Positions 41,573 through 50,929 of a stretch of 64,000 nucleotides of DNA are shown here, in pieces; the first letter of the stretch is position 1; each line of letters starts with the position of its first letter. The stretch covers positions 1 to 64,000 of the forward strand of contig JAQTTH010000023.1 of assembly GCA_028710895.1 (NCBI GenBank), written 5' to 3'. This stretch comes from Paludibacter sp. Its GTDB lineage: Bacteria; Bacteroidota; Bacteroidia; Bacteroidales; Paludibacteraceae. The notes under the pieces are model-generated. The model had not been told where the DNA came from and did not search any database. It worked only from the letters and a program-made list of their open reading frames with translations. A program made the position numbers and the translations under genes.

Positions 41573-41756
41573 GTTCAGAGTCCTGAGTTCACTCAATACT
41601 CTCTCTCTCTCTCTCTATGAGTCCTGAGTTGGTAGTTATGAGTTTCTGGGTCTCCACTCTCCACTCAATACTCCCTACTCTCCACTTTCTATCGGTGCAT
41701 GTCGTATTTTGGTCGATAAGTTATATTAAAAATCAATATTTTAATAGCTTTTTTAG
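41573..41756. repeat. Simple-word repeats upstream of polysaccharide locus
   Basis: The 337-nt gap between wzi and the dehydrogenase holds TCCTGAGTTCA and GAGTTATGAG-type words, a CT dinucleotide tract (about 41597-41617) and ACTCTCCACTC words to about 41690. After it come an AT-rich stretch, the promoter box and the long leader. No gene is seen. Confidence 0.6.
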
Positions 41757-41764
41757 TATCTTTG
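41757..41764 (+). promoter_or_regulatory. -7 promoter box of polysaccharide locus
   Basis: TATCTTTG in an AT-rich context, 145 nt ahead of the first gene (41910). The long untranslated leader fits loci controlled by UpxY-type antiterminators. The -33 is not clear. Confidence 0.5.
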
Positions 41765-41909
41765 CGATTCCTAATTAAAAAGAATTAATTTTTTGTTCAC
41801 CTGATTTATTTGCTGCTGGTTAAATAGTATCTGAACGGAATATAAATGCATATAATACGTTAGGACTGATTTGTAAACTGTGTTGATAAAATTTGTTATC
41901 TATTTTTGA

Positions 41910-43199
41910 ATGAAAGAGCATAAAATTGCCGTTATAGGTCTTGGTTATGTAGGATTGCCGCTAGCCATTGAGTTTGGAAAAAAATACAAAGTACTGGGAT
42001 TTGATATAAATAAAACCCGTGTTGAAGAGTTACAACAGGGAGTAGATCACACGCTGGAAGCCGACCTGGATGGAATGCTGCAGGCTACCAATCTTCGGAA
42101 ATCAAACCCCGAATCGGGACTTGCATTTTCGCACAACGAAGAAGATTTGAAAGACTGTAATGTATATATAGTTACAGTACCAACTCCTATCAACCAGTTT
42201 AATATGCCCGATTTAGGTCCGCTTATCGGAGCATCGCAAATGCTTGGGCGCGTTATCAGTCGGGGCGATATTGCTATTTACGAATCCACAACCTATCCGG
42301 GCTGCACCGAAGAAGATTGTGTGCCGGTGATTGAAAAAATATCCGGATTGCAGTTTAATGTCGATTTCTTTGCCGGATACAGCCCCGAACGTATAAACCC
42401 CGGTGATAAAATCAATACACTCACCAAAATCAAAAAGGTTACTTCAGGGTCTACCCCGGAAATTGCAACGATCGTTGATAATCTTTACGCCTCCATTATA
42501 ACTGCCGGAACACATAAAGCCCCGAGTCTGAAAGTAGCTGAAGCATCCAAAATTATCGAAAATGCCCAACGTGATGTCAATATATCATTCGTAAACGAAC
42601 TGGCATTGATATTCGATAAAGTAGGTATCGATACAAACGATGTAATTGAAGCTGCCGGTACTAAATGGAATTTTTTAAAATACCGTCCCGGATTGGTAGG
42701 GGGTCACTGTATCTCTGTCGATCCCTATTACCTGGCCAGTAAAGCCGAATCGTTGGGATATGTACCCCAGGTTATCCTTTCGGGTCGCCATGTGAACAAC
42801 AGCATTGCTCCTTTTATTGCCAATAAGGTGCTGAAGTTGATGATACATAAAACACACACAATCAAAGGGGCCAATGTACTTATTCTGGGTGTTACATTTA
42901 AGGAAAATTGTCCGGATATACGTAATACAAAGGTAGTTGATATCTATCGCGAACTTTGCGATTTTGGACTCAATGTAGATATCTACGACCCCTGGGCATC
43001 GGCCGAAGAAGTAAAACACGAGTACAATGTGGATATTATTTCTGAGTTGGACAAAACAAAGCAGTATCAGGCTGTGTTATTGGCTGTGGCTCATGATGAA
43101 TTTAAGGAACTGAATTTTGAGAAATACTATAACTCCGGTGCTGTTGTATTCGATGCCAAAGCAGTAGTCGATAGACGCTGGGTGGATGGACGGTTGTAG
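41910..43199 (+). CDS. UDP-N-acetyl-hexosamine 6-dehydrogenase (TviB/WbpA-like)
   Basis: A 429-aa nucleotide-sugar dehydrogenase that oxidises C6 of a UDP-HexNAc to a uronic acid. The N-terminal Rossmann motif is IAVIGLGYVGLPLA, the catalytic Cys267 sits in GGHCISVDPYYL, and GVTFKENCPDIRNTK marks the UDP-binding domain. Similarity is closest to the TviB/VipA and WbpO type (UDP-GalNAc or UDP-GlcNAc), but the exact substrate is uncertain. It heads the locus, suggesting the polymer contains a HexNAcA residue. Confidence 0.9.
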   Translation: MKEHKIAVIGLGYVGLPLAIEFGKKYKVLGFDINKTRVEELQQGVDHTLEADLDGMLQATNLRKSNPESGLAFSHNEEDLKDCNVYIVTVPTPINQFNMPDLGPLIGASQMLGRVISRGDIAIYESTTYPGCTEEDCVPVIEKISGLQFNVDFFAGYSPERINPGDKINTLTKIKKVTSGSTPEIATIVDNLYASIITAGTHKAPSLKVAEASKIIENAQRDVNISFVNELALIFDKVGIDTNDVIEAAGTKWNFLKYRPGLVGGHCISVDPYYLASKAESLGYVPQVILSGRHVNNSIAPFIANKVLKLMIHKTHTIKGANVLILGVTFKENCPDIRNTKVVDIYRELCDFGLNVDIYDPWASAEEVKHEYNVDIISELDKTKQYQAVLLAVAHDEFKELNFEKYYNSGAVVFDAKAVVDRRWVDGRL

Positions 43200-43249
43200 T
43201 AAATGTAAAATGAATAATGGAAAATGGATTTGAAGTAAGGATTTATATT

Positions 43250-43289
43250 AATTGTCCATTATCAACTATCAACTATCAATTATCATTTT
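43250..43289 (+). repeat. ATCAACT word repeat before upxY-like gene
   Basis: TCCATTATCAACTATCAACT-type words run up to the ATG at 43290. Same style as the tract at 34662-34695. Confidence 0.55.
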
Positions 43290-43799
43290 ATGTCTAATCA
43301 GGATGAACTTCGTTGGTATGCTGTTTATACGGCTCCCAGAGCTGAAAAGAAAGTAAGCGAACGATTTGCAGGTTTAGCTATAGAGCACTATCTCCCGCTT
43401 CAAAAAATAAAACGACGTTGGAGCGACAGGATAAAAGAAGTACAGATTCCGATTATATCCGGATATATATTTGTTCGGGTTTCGGAGCGTGAATTTGAAA
43501 AAGTAACAAAGGTGTATGGAGCCCTGAGTTTTATCCGTGAAGGAGGAAATCCTGTAGCTATTCCGGGAGATCAGATAAACGCCTTACAATTGATGATTGA
43601 AAGTGCTGATGAAGAAATAGAATATTCAACAGAAACGATTGAAAAAGGTGAGTCGGTCATTATTGTAAAAGGACCTTTACAGGGTTTAATAGGTGAACTG
43701 ATTGATTCGAAAGGAAATTACAAGGTATTGGTGAGGTTGGAAAAGCTCGGCTGTGCGCTTACAACAGTTCCATTATCGTTTGTGCAAAGATTAGAATAA
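43290..43799 (+). CDS. UpxY family transcription antiterminator (NusG paralogue)
   Basis: A 169-aa NusG-like protein. The NGN domain (RWYAVYTAPRAEKKVSERF, PLQKIKRRWSDR, PIISGYIFVRV) covers residues 8-105, and a KOW domain about 118-165 (GESVIIVKGPLQGLIGELID). UpxY proteins keep RNA polymerase from terminating in the leader of their own capsule operon. Here it is the second gene, after the dehydrogenase rather than first, and its target leader could be 41765-41909 or 43800-44053. Confidence 0.9.
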   Translation: MSNQDELRWYAVYTAPRAEKKVSERFAGLAIEHYLPLQKIKRRWSDRIKEVQIPIISGYIFVRVSEREFEKVTKVYGALSFIREGGNPVAIPGDQINALQLMIESADEEIEYSTETIEKGESVIIVKGPLQGLIGELIDSKGNYKVLVRLEKLGCALTTVPLSFVQRLE

Positions 43800-43984
43800 C
43801 CGGCATACTATACCACTTGAAATAGAAAAGGAATTCAACCTGGGAGTTGTTTCTTAAATTTTTTGTGGTGTTTTTTTGTAAAGAAATTATATTCGTTATT
43901 CCATATTGGGAGTGACGACCATTGTTGCGTAGCAGGAGTAAAGAGTAAGGAGTTCTGAGTAATGAGTAAAAGCATACAACAATA

Positions 43985-44053
43985 GTTATTCAACAAATCA
44001 TCACATCAGAACATTATCATATTATCACATCAACATATTATCACATTAAATAA
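43985..44053 (+). repeat. ATCACATCA word repeat before slbb gene
   Basis: ATCATCACATCAGAACATT and ATTATCACATCAACATATT words run to just ahead of the ATG at 44054. Between 43800 and 43985 I see AGTAAAGAGTAAGGAGT-type words but no gene. Confidence 0.55.
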
Positions 44054-46870
44054 ATGAAATCAATTATGAAAATGAAACCCTTTTTACTTTTAATATTGAT
44101 AGTCTCAGTATTAGCAAGTGGAACAACAAATGTCAGTGCCCAGACTATTTCTCCTGTTATGATGCAGATGGTAAGTGCTGAATTACAAAAAAGAGGTTTG
44201 ACCGAATCTGAAGTTCGTATTCGTTTACTAAAAGAAGGAATTGATCTGGAGTCCGTACCCCCAGCGGAATTACCTTCCTATCAAAGCAGGGTAGTTGCCA
44301 TTTTGGATAAGATGCAGGCAGAGAAAAAAGCAGCCGGACAAATCTCAGGGACTACCGGAACTCAGGCAGTTAATATTAATGTTGGAAGTACTACTGCACC
44401 GGGTGTAACACCAATCAACAGTGCAGCTTCTACAGTTACTATGCCCGATGGTACTATTGTTCCGGCCGGAAATCAACTCAATACTCCAACTCCTGTTGCA
44501 CCGGTAACAACACCCGAAGAAGCTGCTGCCGAGGCCTCTCAGCGGGTGATACAGGCAGCTGCAGCTAAAGATTTGGAAGGTATCAAAATTTATGGCCATT
44601 CACTTTTTATTGATAAATCCCTGGATGTATATCGTACTACCGATGGTGCTCAGGCTCCCGATACCTATGTATTGGGGCAGGGTGATGAAATTCACATTAC
44701 TATTTTTGGGGCTTCGCAAACCGATATACAGCAACGCATAGCTTCTGATGGTTCTATTCAACCTACGGGAGGAGCCAAAATATTTCTGAAAGGACTTACG
44801 CTGGCTCAGGCACGCGAAGTTATTCGTAAAAATCTTTCCACTTCTTACTTATTCCGGGGCGACCAGATTGCTGTAACGATTATTACTGCCCGTACAATCA
44901 TGGTAAACGTATTTGGTGAAGCCAGGATAACAGGGGGATTTAGCATCTCTGCACTCAATTCTGCTTTTAATGCCTTATCGGCTGCAGGTGGGCCTACAGC
45001 CATTGGATCTGTTCGTGCTATCCAATTGATTCGGGGAAATTCACGTAAAACAATCGATTTATACGATTTTATGAACGATCCGGCTGCTCAGTTTAAATTC
45101 GATTTACAAAACAACGATATTATCTTTGTACCGGTCAGACAAAAGCAGGTTTCTATAGAGGGTGCAGTTAAAAGACCTATGGATTATGAAATGCTGGCTA
45201 ACGAAACACTAATAGATTTGATTCAATATGCTGGTGGCTTGACTAAAGATGTGTATCCTGACTTTGTTCAAATACAACGTTTTGAAAATGGGCAAGAAAA
45301 ACTAGCAGAATGGAATCTAGTTGATATAACTAGTGGCAAGATTAAAGTGCCACTATTGCATGGTGATATTGTTCAGATTAAGAAAAATAGAAAACCAATG
45401 GATCAGTATGTGGAAGTAGAAGGAAGTGTATATTATCCGGGACGATTCGATTTAACATCCAATTCAACATTGAGTAAATTAATCGCCAATGCAAAACCGA
45501 CTTATGAGGCAAAGACAGATATTTTATTTATTGAACGTATACGTCCCGATCAAACAGTAGAGCTTCTAACTATACCATTTCCCAATATAAAAATAGGTAT
45601 TTCTGATTTTAAGTTGGAAGCCAGAGATAATGTTCGTATTATGGATCAGGCAAGTTATCGGGATATAGCTAATATTGCAGTCAATGGTCAGGTACGTAAA
45701 CCCTTTGAAAAAGCAATTTCACTGAACGATCACTTAACAGTTAAGCAAGCTATCGAAATGGCTGGAGGATTAAAAACAAGTGTGTATCCTGTTGCCTATA
45801 TTTTTCGTAAAAACCTGTTTAACCCTACTAAAATAACCTATATTCGTATTGAGTTAAGTGAATCGGATAATGTACAATTACAAGCAGGGGATCAGTTGAA
45901 TATCTATGATAATACCACCTATACAAATGTGGGTGAATTGAAAGTGTTTGGAGCAGTAAAAACTCCTAAGAATTTCACCTTTGATGCCTCTATGTCTGTA
46001 CAGGATTTATTGACTAATGCGGGTGGCTTTAATGTAGGTGCAGCCTACAATCGGGTAGAAGTATTCCGTACAGTTTTATCTCCAACTGAAAAAACAAAAC
46101 TGCAGTTAATCACATTAAGTGTTGATTCAAGCTATCAGGTTATTAGTCCAAAGAATTTTAGTCTGCAACCTTTCGATCAGGTTGTTGTACGCTTGGTACC
46201 TGAATTTACATTGGGACGTACAATTGAGTTAAACGGACAAGTAAAATATCCGGGAACTTATGTGTTGGAATCCAAACAAACAAAATTAAGCGATGTAGTC
46301 AAAATGGCTGGTGGATTGCTCAACGATGCTGATCCTTATGGGGCACTCTTATTTCGAACCTACAACAAACGCGGCAATATTAGTATGAATGTACGTGATG
46401 CCATACGTCACCCACGCAGCGAAAGTGCTAATCCAATCTTATTCGAAGGGGACGTGATTAATATAAACCGCCTGGAAAATACAGTATCCATTTTGGAAAC
46501 AGGGACCCGCATGGCGCAATATTCTATAAACCCTGAAGCAAATACTTTGAAAAATGTAGTGTATCAAGGTCGTAAGTCTGCTCGTTGGTATATAAAGAAT
46601 TTTGCAGGAGGTTTCCAGAAACTGGCCGATCGCAATTCGGTAACTGTTACTTTTCCTAATAATCAAATGCAATCAACGAAGCATTTTCTGGGTTTCAGAA
46701 TATATCCTAAGGTTGAATCGGGCTCCATCATTACAATGAAAATGGATACTGAAAAACTAAAATTGGAGGGAGAACCGAAGGAAAAACTGGATTTGGAAAC
46801 AAGCGTAGCCAAAGGACTTTCTATGTTGATGTCAACCTTATCGGTTATATTGTTGTTACAACGACTGTAA
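44054..46870 (+). CDS. SLBB-domain polysaccharide export protein (Wza-like)
   Basis: A 938-aa exported protein. Signal peptide (LLLILIVSVLASGTTNVSAQ), a helical and Ala/Thr/Pro-rich N-terminal region to about 150, a Poly_export domain (about 190-270; LGQGDEIHITIFG), then about six SLBB units each with an N-x-x-G and PGxY-type core (VEGSVYYPGRFDL, NGQVRKPFEKAI, FGAVKTPKNFTF, NGQVKYPGTYVL). It ends in a hydrophobic segment, SMLMSTLSVILLLQ. Such proteins form the outer-membrane polysaccharide channel; this one is much longer than E. coli Wza. Confidence 0.9.
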   Translation: MKSIMKMKPFLLLILIVSVLASGTTNVSAQTISPVMMQMVSAELQKRGLTESEVRIRLLKEGIDLESVPPAELPSYQSRVVAILDKMQAEKKAAGQISGTTGTQAVNINVGSTTAPGVTPINSAASTVTMPDGTIVPAGNQLNTPTPVAPVTTPEEAAAEASQRVIQAAAAKDLEGIKIYGHSLFIDKSLDVYRTTDGAQAPDTYVLGQGDEIHITIFGASQTDIQQRIASDGSIQPTGGAKIFLKGLTLAQAREVIRKNLSTSYLFRGDQIAVTIITARTIMVNVFGEARITGGFSISALNSAFNALSAAGGPTAIGSVRAIQLIRGNSRKTIDLYDFMNDPAAQFKFDLQNNDIIFVPVRQKQVSIEGAVKRPMDYEMLANETLIDLIQYAGGLTKDVYPDFVQIQRFENGQEKLAEWNLVDITSGKIKVPLLHGDIVQIKKNRKPMDQYVEVEGSVYYPGRFDLTSNSTLSKLIANAKPTYEAKTDILFIERIRPDQTVELLTIPFPNIKIGISDFKLEARDNVRIMDQASYRDIANIAVNGQVRKPFEKAISLNDHLTVKQAIEMAGGLKTSVYPVAYIFRKNLFNPTKITYIRIELSESDNVQLQAGDQLNIYDNTTYTNVGELKVFGAVKTPKNFTFDASMSVQDLLTNAGGFNVGAAYNRVEVFRTVLSPTEKTKLQLITLSVDSSYQVISPKNFSLQPFDQVVVRLVPEFTLGRTIELNGQVKYPGTYVLESKQTKLSDVVKMAGGLLNDADPYGALLFRTYNKRGNISMNVRDAIRHPRSESANPILFEGDVININRLENTVSILETGTRMAQYSINPEANTLKNVVYQGRKSARWYIKNFAGGFQKLADRNSVTVTFPNNQMQSTKHFLGFRIYPKVESGSIITMKMDTEKLKLEGEPKEKLDLETSVAKGLSMLMSTLSVILLLQRL

Positions 46871-47067
46871 TTTAGTTTTGAGTGCAGAGTAATAAGTAAG
46901 AAGATCCTCTATAAAACCAGATTTTGTGTAACTGATATTTTTTTCTACTGTGCGTTATGCGATGAAAAATGTTTTCGTGAAGATCTGTGTAATTAGTGGT
47001 TAAGAAGAAAAATTCGTAATATATTTAATTCGTGTAATTAGTATTAATTTGTAAAATCCGTATTTAA

Positions 47068-48189
47068 ATGACTGAACAAGAAAATTACCTGCTTGATGAT
47101 ACAGAAGAAGAGGAAAGCATTGATTTTTTAAAACTGGGCAAAAAACTTTGGGTAGGACGCAAAACTCTCTCTATATATATATCAATTGGTTTGGCATTGG
47201 GTGTTTTTATAGCTTTATTCGCTCCCAATACCTATACTGTTACCACCATTATTGTTCCACAAATGGCAAATAGCAGTTCATCCAAATTAGGGGGATTGAG
47301 TAGTTTGGCAGCATTAGCAGGAATTGATCTAAACACTAGCGCCGGATCTGATATGTCTCCCATTGTATATCCTCAGATTGTAAGCAGTGTTCCCTTTCAA
47401 CTGGAATTGATGAATGCTCCGTTGAATTTCTCCGATGTGGATCATCCGGTTTCCATGTATGATTATTATACAAATTATTATAAACCATCTGTTTTGGGTT
47501 ATGCAAAAAAATATACTATTGGTTTACCCGGTTTACTTATTAAAGCAATAAAAGGAAAAAAAGAAGGGTTGACACTTCCAAAATCAAATGAGAAACAACC
47601 TATTTACGTGACTGATGATCAATACCAAATTAAATTAATTCTGGATGATGCAGTAGTATTGGATGCAGCTCCCAAAGATGGTTATTTATCATTGACGGTC
47701 CAAATGCCTGAAGCATTGGCTGCTGCACAACTGGCTCAAAAAGCAATGGAAATTCTACAGCGCGATATTACCAATTTTAAAATTGAAAAAGCCAAAGCAG
47801 ATCTCGATTTTATTCAGGGACGCTATGAAATAGCTAAAGCGGAAGCGGAGGGTTATCAATTGCATTTGGCACAAAAATCCGATCAGTTTAAAAGCCTGAC
47901 CAGTGCAGTGCCTCAGGTGCAGTCCGACCGTATTCAGACACGTTATAATGTGGCGAATAATGTATATATGGAAATGGCCAAACAATTAGAAATGGCTAAG
48001 ATTCAGGTCAAGAAAGATACGCCAGTTTTTACAGTTGTACAACCAGCAACAATACCATCTGAAAAATCAGGGCCAAATCGACCAATAATTATCATCGTCT
48101 TCATTTTCCTAAGTGGTATTGTAGGGAGTTTTATCGTTTTAGGTAAACCAGTTATAATAAATCTTAGGAAAAGGTGGAATCAAGTATAG
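47068..48189 (+). CDS. Chain-length determinant protein (Wzz/PCP)
   Basis: A 373-aa polysaccharide co-polymerase. A short cytoplasmic N-terminus, first membrane span about residues 35-53, a periplasmic domain with conserved ANTYTVTTIIVP near the start and a coiled coil about 230-320, PxxPSEKSGPNRP before the second span (about 338-358), and a short basic tail. There is no fused tyrosine kinase domain, so it is a Wzz-type rather than Wzc-type protein. It sets polymer length with Wzy and the SLBB exporter. Confidence 0.88.
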   Translation: MTEQENYLLDDTEEEESIDFLKLGKKLWVGRKTLSIYISIGLALGVFIALFAPNTYTVTTIIVPQMANSSSSKLGGLSSLAALAGIDLNTSAGSDMSPIVYPQIVSSVPFQLELMNAPLNFSDVDHPVSMYDYYTNYYKPSVLGYAKKYTIGLPGLLIKAIKGKKEGLTLPKSNEKQPIYVTDDQYQIKLILDDAVVLDAAPKDGYLSLTVQMPEALAAAQLAQKAMEILQRDITNFKIEKAKADLDFIQGRYEIAKAEAEGYQLHLAQKSDQFKSLTSAVPQVQSDRIQTRYNVANNVYMEMAKQLEMAKIQVKKDTPVFTVVQPATIPSEKSGPNRPIIIIVFIFLSGIVGSFIVLGKPVIINLRKRWNQV

Positions 48190-48269
48190 TTAATGTATAT
48201 TACGAGTAAATATAACACTTATTTGTAAATCGAGTAAACTGCTTATTAACTAAATACTGAGCTAATGAA

Positions 48270-49382
48270 ATGAGAATAAGAATCACAACATCTAAAATAC
48301 TATTTTTATTTTTGATTTACAACTGTTTTTTATATGGTAGTAATCCTAGATTAAATATCAGGGATATTCCATATAGAGTGTATAATGAAAATGATACAGA
48401 TACTTATAAGAAAAACTCTTGTAAATTGGATATCTCATATCCTCAACATGGAAATAAATTACCAACAATACTTTTTATTCACGGTGGTGGTTTGACTTCA
48501 GGTGTTAAATTCTTCCCGAATGGAGGACTTGAGAATTTAGATATTATACAGATAGCAGTTACTTATCGCTTATCTCCTAAGGTCTTATGTCCTACTTATA
48601 TTGAAGATGTTGCAGCTGCAATTGCATGGGCCTTTAATAATGTAGGTAAGTTTGGTGGTGATCCAAACAAAATATATTTATCAGGAGTATCGGCTGGTGC
48701 ATATCTGGCCAATATGGTATATTTTGATAAAAGTTATCTGAATGTTTATGGTATAGATCCTGATTCATTGGCAGGTTTATTTTCATATAGTAGTCAAATG
48801 ACTACGCATTATCAAGTTTGTTACGAGGAGTATGGAAATATAGTTAGTAGTGATACCAAAATTGTTGATAAATATGCCCCATTATTTTATGTTAGAAAAA
48901 CTATAAAACCTGTTTTTCTATTTACTGGTGATAGTATATTGGAGATGCCTGGTAGGTATGTACAGAATACTGATATGTTAAGCAAATTGACGCGTTTAGA
49001 TGGTGTTAATGTTTATTACATCCAGATAGAAGGGTATGATCATAATTCATTCTTACCATTTGCGCTTAAGAATACAATTAAGATATTAAACAATGATACT
49101 TTATATCTTGATTCAATCAAAAATAAAATGAATTATTTACTTAAACAACAATCAATTATTACAATAAAACCTGAAGTTTATTATTCGTCTGGTTCTATTA
49201 AGGTTAAATCAGAAGATACTATTGAATATGTTTATATCTACAATATTTTAGGAAAATCAATATTGACTGAAAAAATGGATGATGTTAGTAGAGATATTAA
49301 TGTTAGACATTTAAAACACGGGTTTTACTTAGTTAAAATAGTCACAAAGCATTATAATTTTATGAGAAAAATATATATATAG
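48270..49382 (+). CDS. Secreted alpha/beta hydrolase with T9SS sorting domain
   Basis: A 370-aa protein with a signal sequence to about residue 24. Residues 40-285 are an esterase/carboxylesterase-type alpha/beta hydrolase: HGGG oxyanion motif (71-74), GVSAGAY with Ser141, likely acid Asp221 in FTGDS and base His258 in EGYDHNSF. Residues about 300-370 are a type A T9SS sorting domain (YVYIYNILGKSIL, LKHGFYLVKIV, and a terminal basic KIYI), so it should be secreted by type IX and bound to the cell surface. It may deacylate the polysaccharide made by this locus, which is inference. Confidence 0.8.
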   Translation: MRIRITTSKILFLFLIYNCFLYGSNPRLNIRDIPYRVYNENDTDTYKKNSCKLDISYPQHGNKLPTILFIHGGGLTSGVKFFPNGGLENLDIIQIAVTYRLSPKVLCPTYIEDVAAAIAWAFNNVGKFGGDPNKIYLSGVSAGAYLANMVYFDKSYLNVYGIDPDSLAGLFSYSSQMTTHYQVCYEEYGNIVSSDTKIVDKYAPLFYVRKTIKPVFLFTGDSILEMPGRYVQNTDMLSKLTRLDGVNVYYIQIEGYDHNSFLPFALKNTIKILNNDTLYLDSIKNKMNYLLKQQSIITIKPEVYYSSGSIKVKSEDTIEYVYIYNILGKSILTEKMDDVSRDINVRHLKHGFYLVKIVTKHYNFMRKIYI

Positions 49383-49447
49383 AAATATATAGCGGAAATT
49401 TATATTTCAATTAAAATCTATACAAATAAAATATCAAAATCATATCA

Positions 49448-50929
49448 ATGCAATCGGAAAGCGATAAATCTTCATATAATCAGATTCTAAAAACAACAAG
49501 TGTTTTTGGGGCAGTAAAAATTTTTACTGTTCTGATAAATATGTTCAAATCTAAAATAATTGCTGTATTTCTTGGTCCACAAGGTATGGGTATTTTTGGA
49601 TTATTGAGTTATCCATTGAATCTGGCAGTGCAATTATTTGGCCTTGGTATAAATACTAGTGGAATACCAGAGGTTGCAAAACAAAAGAATGAACAGGATC
49701 GTTCTGAAATATTGTATGTGATTAAATACTGGAATAGAATTGCTGGATTATTGGGAACTATTTTAGTTTTTTTATTTGCGCCAATAATTAGTTTATGGTC
49801 ATTTGGAAATGATTCATATAGTTGGGCTTTTAGAATTCTATCTTCAATAATAATAATTTCATCTATTGGAAATGAATATGAGTTGATTCTTAGAGGATTA
49901 AGGGAGATTAAATTAGTTGCAAAGGCTGGATTTTACAGTTCTTTTGCTGGATTTATTTTATCAATACCATTTTATTATTATTGGGGAATTTATGGAGTAG
50001 TAGCAGTAATATTTGTTAGTGCTCTTTCATTGAGTATAATTAATTATCTATATGTGAAAAAAATTAATATAAGATACAGTCAATTATCATTTAAAGAAGT
50101 ATTCTCCCGGGGCCAAAGTATGGTTAAATTGGGAATATTCGTAGTATTAGGTGATTTAATATTTACTGTAATTATCACTTTGGTCAATACATTTATTCGT
50201 CACAGAGGAGGAATAGAAGACGTTGGATTATTTCAAGCATGTAATCAAATTACAAATTCATCTATTAATATTGTATTAATGGCAATGGCAGCAGATTATT
50301 TTCCAAAACTCTCTGCTTATAAAAATGATTGGCCTAAAATTAAGGAAATAGCCACTCAACAAGTTGAGATTGCTATTTTATTGAGTACCCCCATTATTGT
50401 AGGTATGATAATTTTTGCACCCGCAGTTATAAAGATTCTTTTATCGGATAATTTTTTAAGTATTGCTAATGCAATATCATGGTTTGTATTTGGAACAATA
50501 TTCAGAATATCGAGTTGGGCTATAAATTTCGTAATTCTAGCCAATGGTAATAGTAAGCTTTATACTATAAATGTGATAATTGTCAATTCGCTATTATTGC
50601 CACTATATTGTCTCGGTTATATGTTAAATGGTATAGAGGGGATTGGCATTGCATATGTTATTGTAATGATTTTTTATTCGGTAATTCAATATTTTATAGT
50701 ATATAATAAGTATGCATTTCGATATCAAAAATCATTTTTTAAACTATTCATTTATGGGGTCATTTTATCAACTCTTGCATTGATTGTAAGTATAATGACA
50801 TATAAAAGTACATTAATCCAAATTTCTCAAGCCAGTATTTTGATACTTACATTAATTTTTTCAATTAAGAATATAAATGCTAAGACAGATATATTAAAAA
50901 AAATAACTTCAAAACTAAAGCAAAAATGA
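49448..50929 (+). CDS. O-antigen/polysaccharide flippase (Wzx)
   Basis: A 493-aa polytopic membrane protein with about twelve to fourteen spans, of the MATE/MVF-like Wzx family that flips lipid-linked repeat units across the inner membrane. The N-terminal TTSVFGAVKIFTVLINMFKSK is characteristic, with KIIAVFLGPQGMGIFGLLSY following. The stop overlaps the next start by 4 nt (ATGA). Strongly AT-rich codon use, unlike genes before 48 kb. Confidence 0.92.
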   Translation: MQSESDKSSYNQILKTTSVFGAVKIFTVLINMFKSKIIAVFLGPQGMGIFGLLSYPLNLAVQLFGLGINTSGIPEVAKQKNEQDRSEILYVIKYWNRIAGLLGTILVFLFAPIISLWSFGNDSYSWAFRILSSIIIISSIGNEYELILRGLREIKLVAKAGFYSSFAGFILSIPFYYYWGIYGVVAVIFVSALSLSIINYLYVKKINIRYSQLSFKEVFSRGQSMVKLGIFVVLGDLIFTVIITLVNTFIRHRGGIEDVGLFQACNQITNSSINIVLMAMAADYFPKLSAYKNDWPKIKEIATQQVEIAILLSTPIIVGMIIFAPAVIKILLSDNFLSIANAISWFVFGTIFRISSWAINFVILANGNSKLYTINVIIVNSLLLPLYCLGYMLNGIEGIGIAYVIVMIFYSVIQYFIVYNKYAFRYQKSFFKLFIYGVILSTLALIVSIMTYKSTLIQISQASILILTLIFSIKNINAKTDILKKITSKLKQK

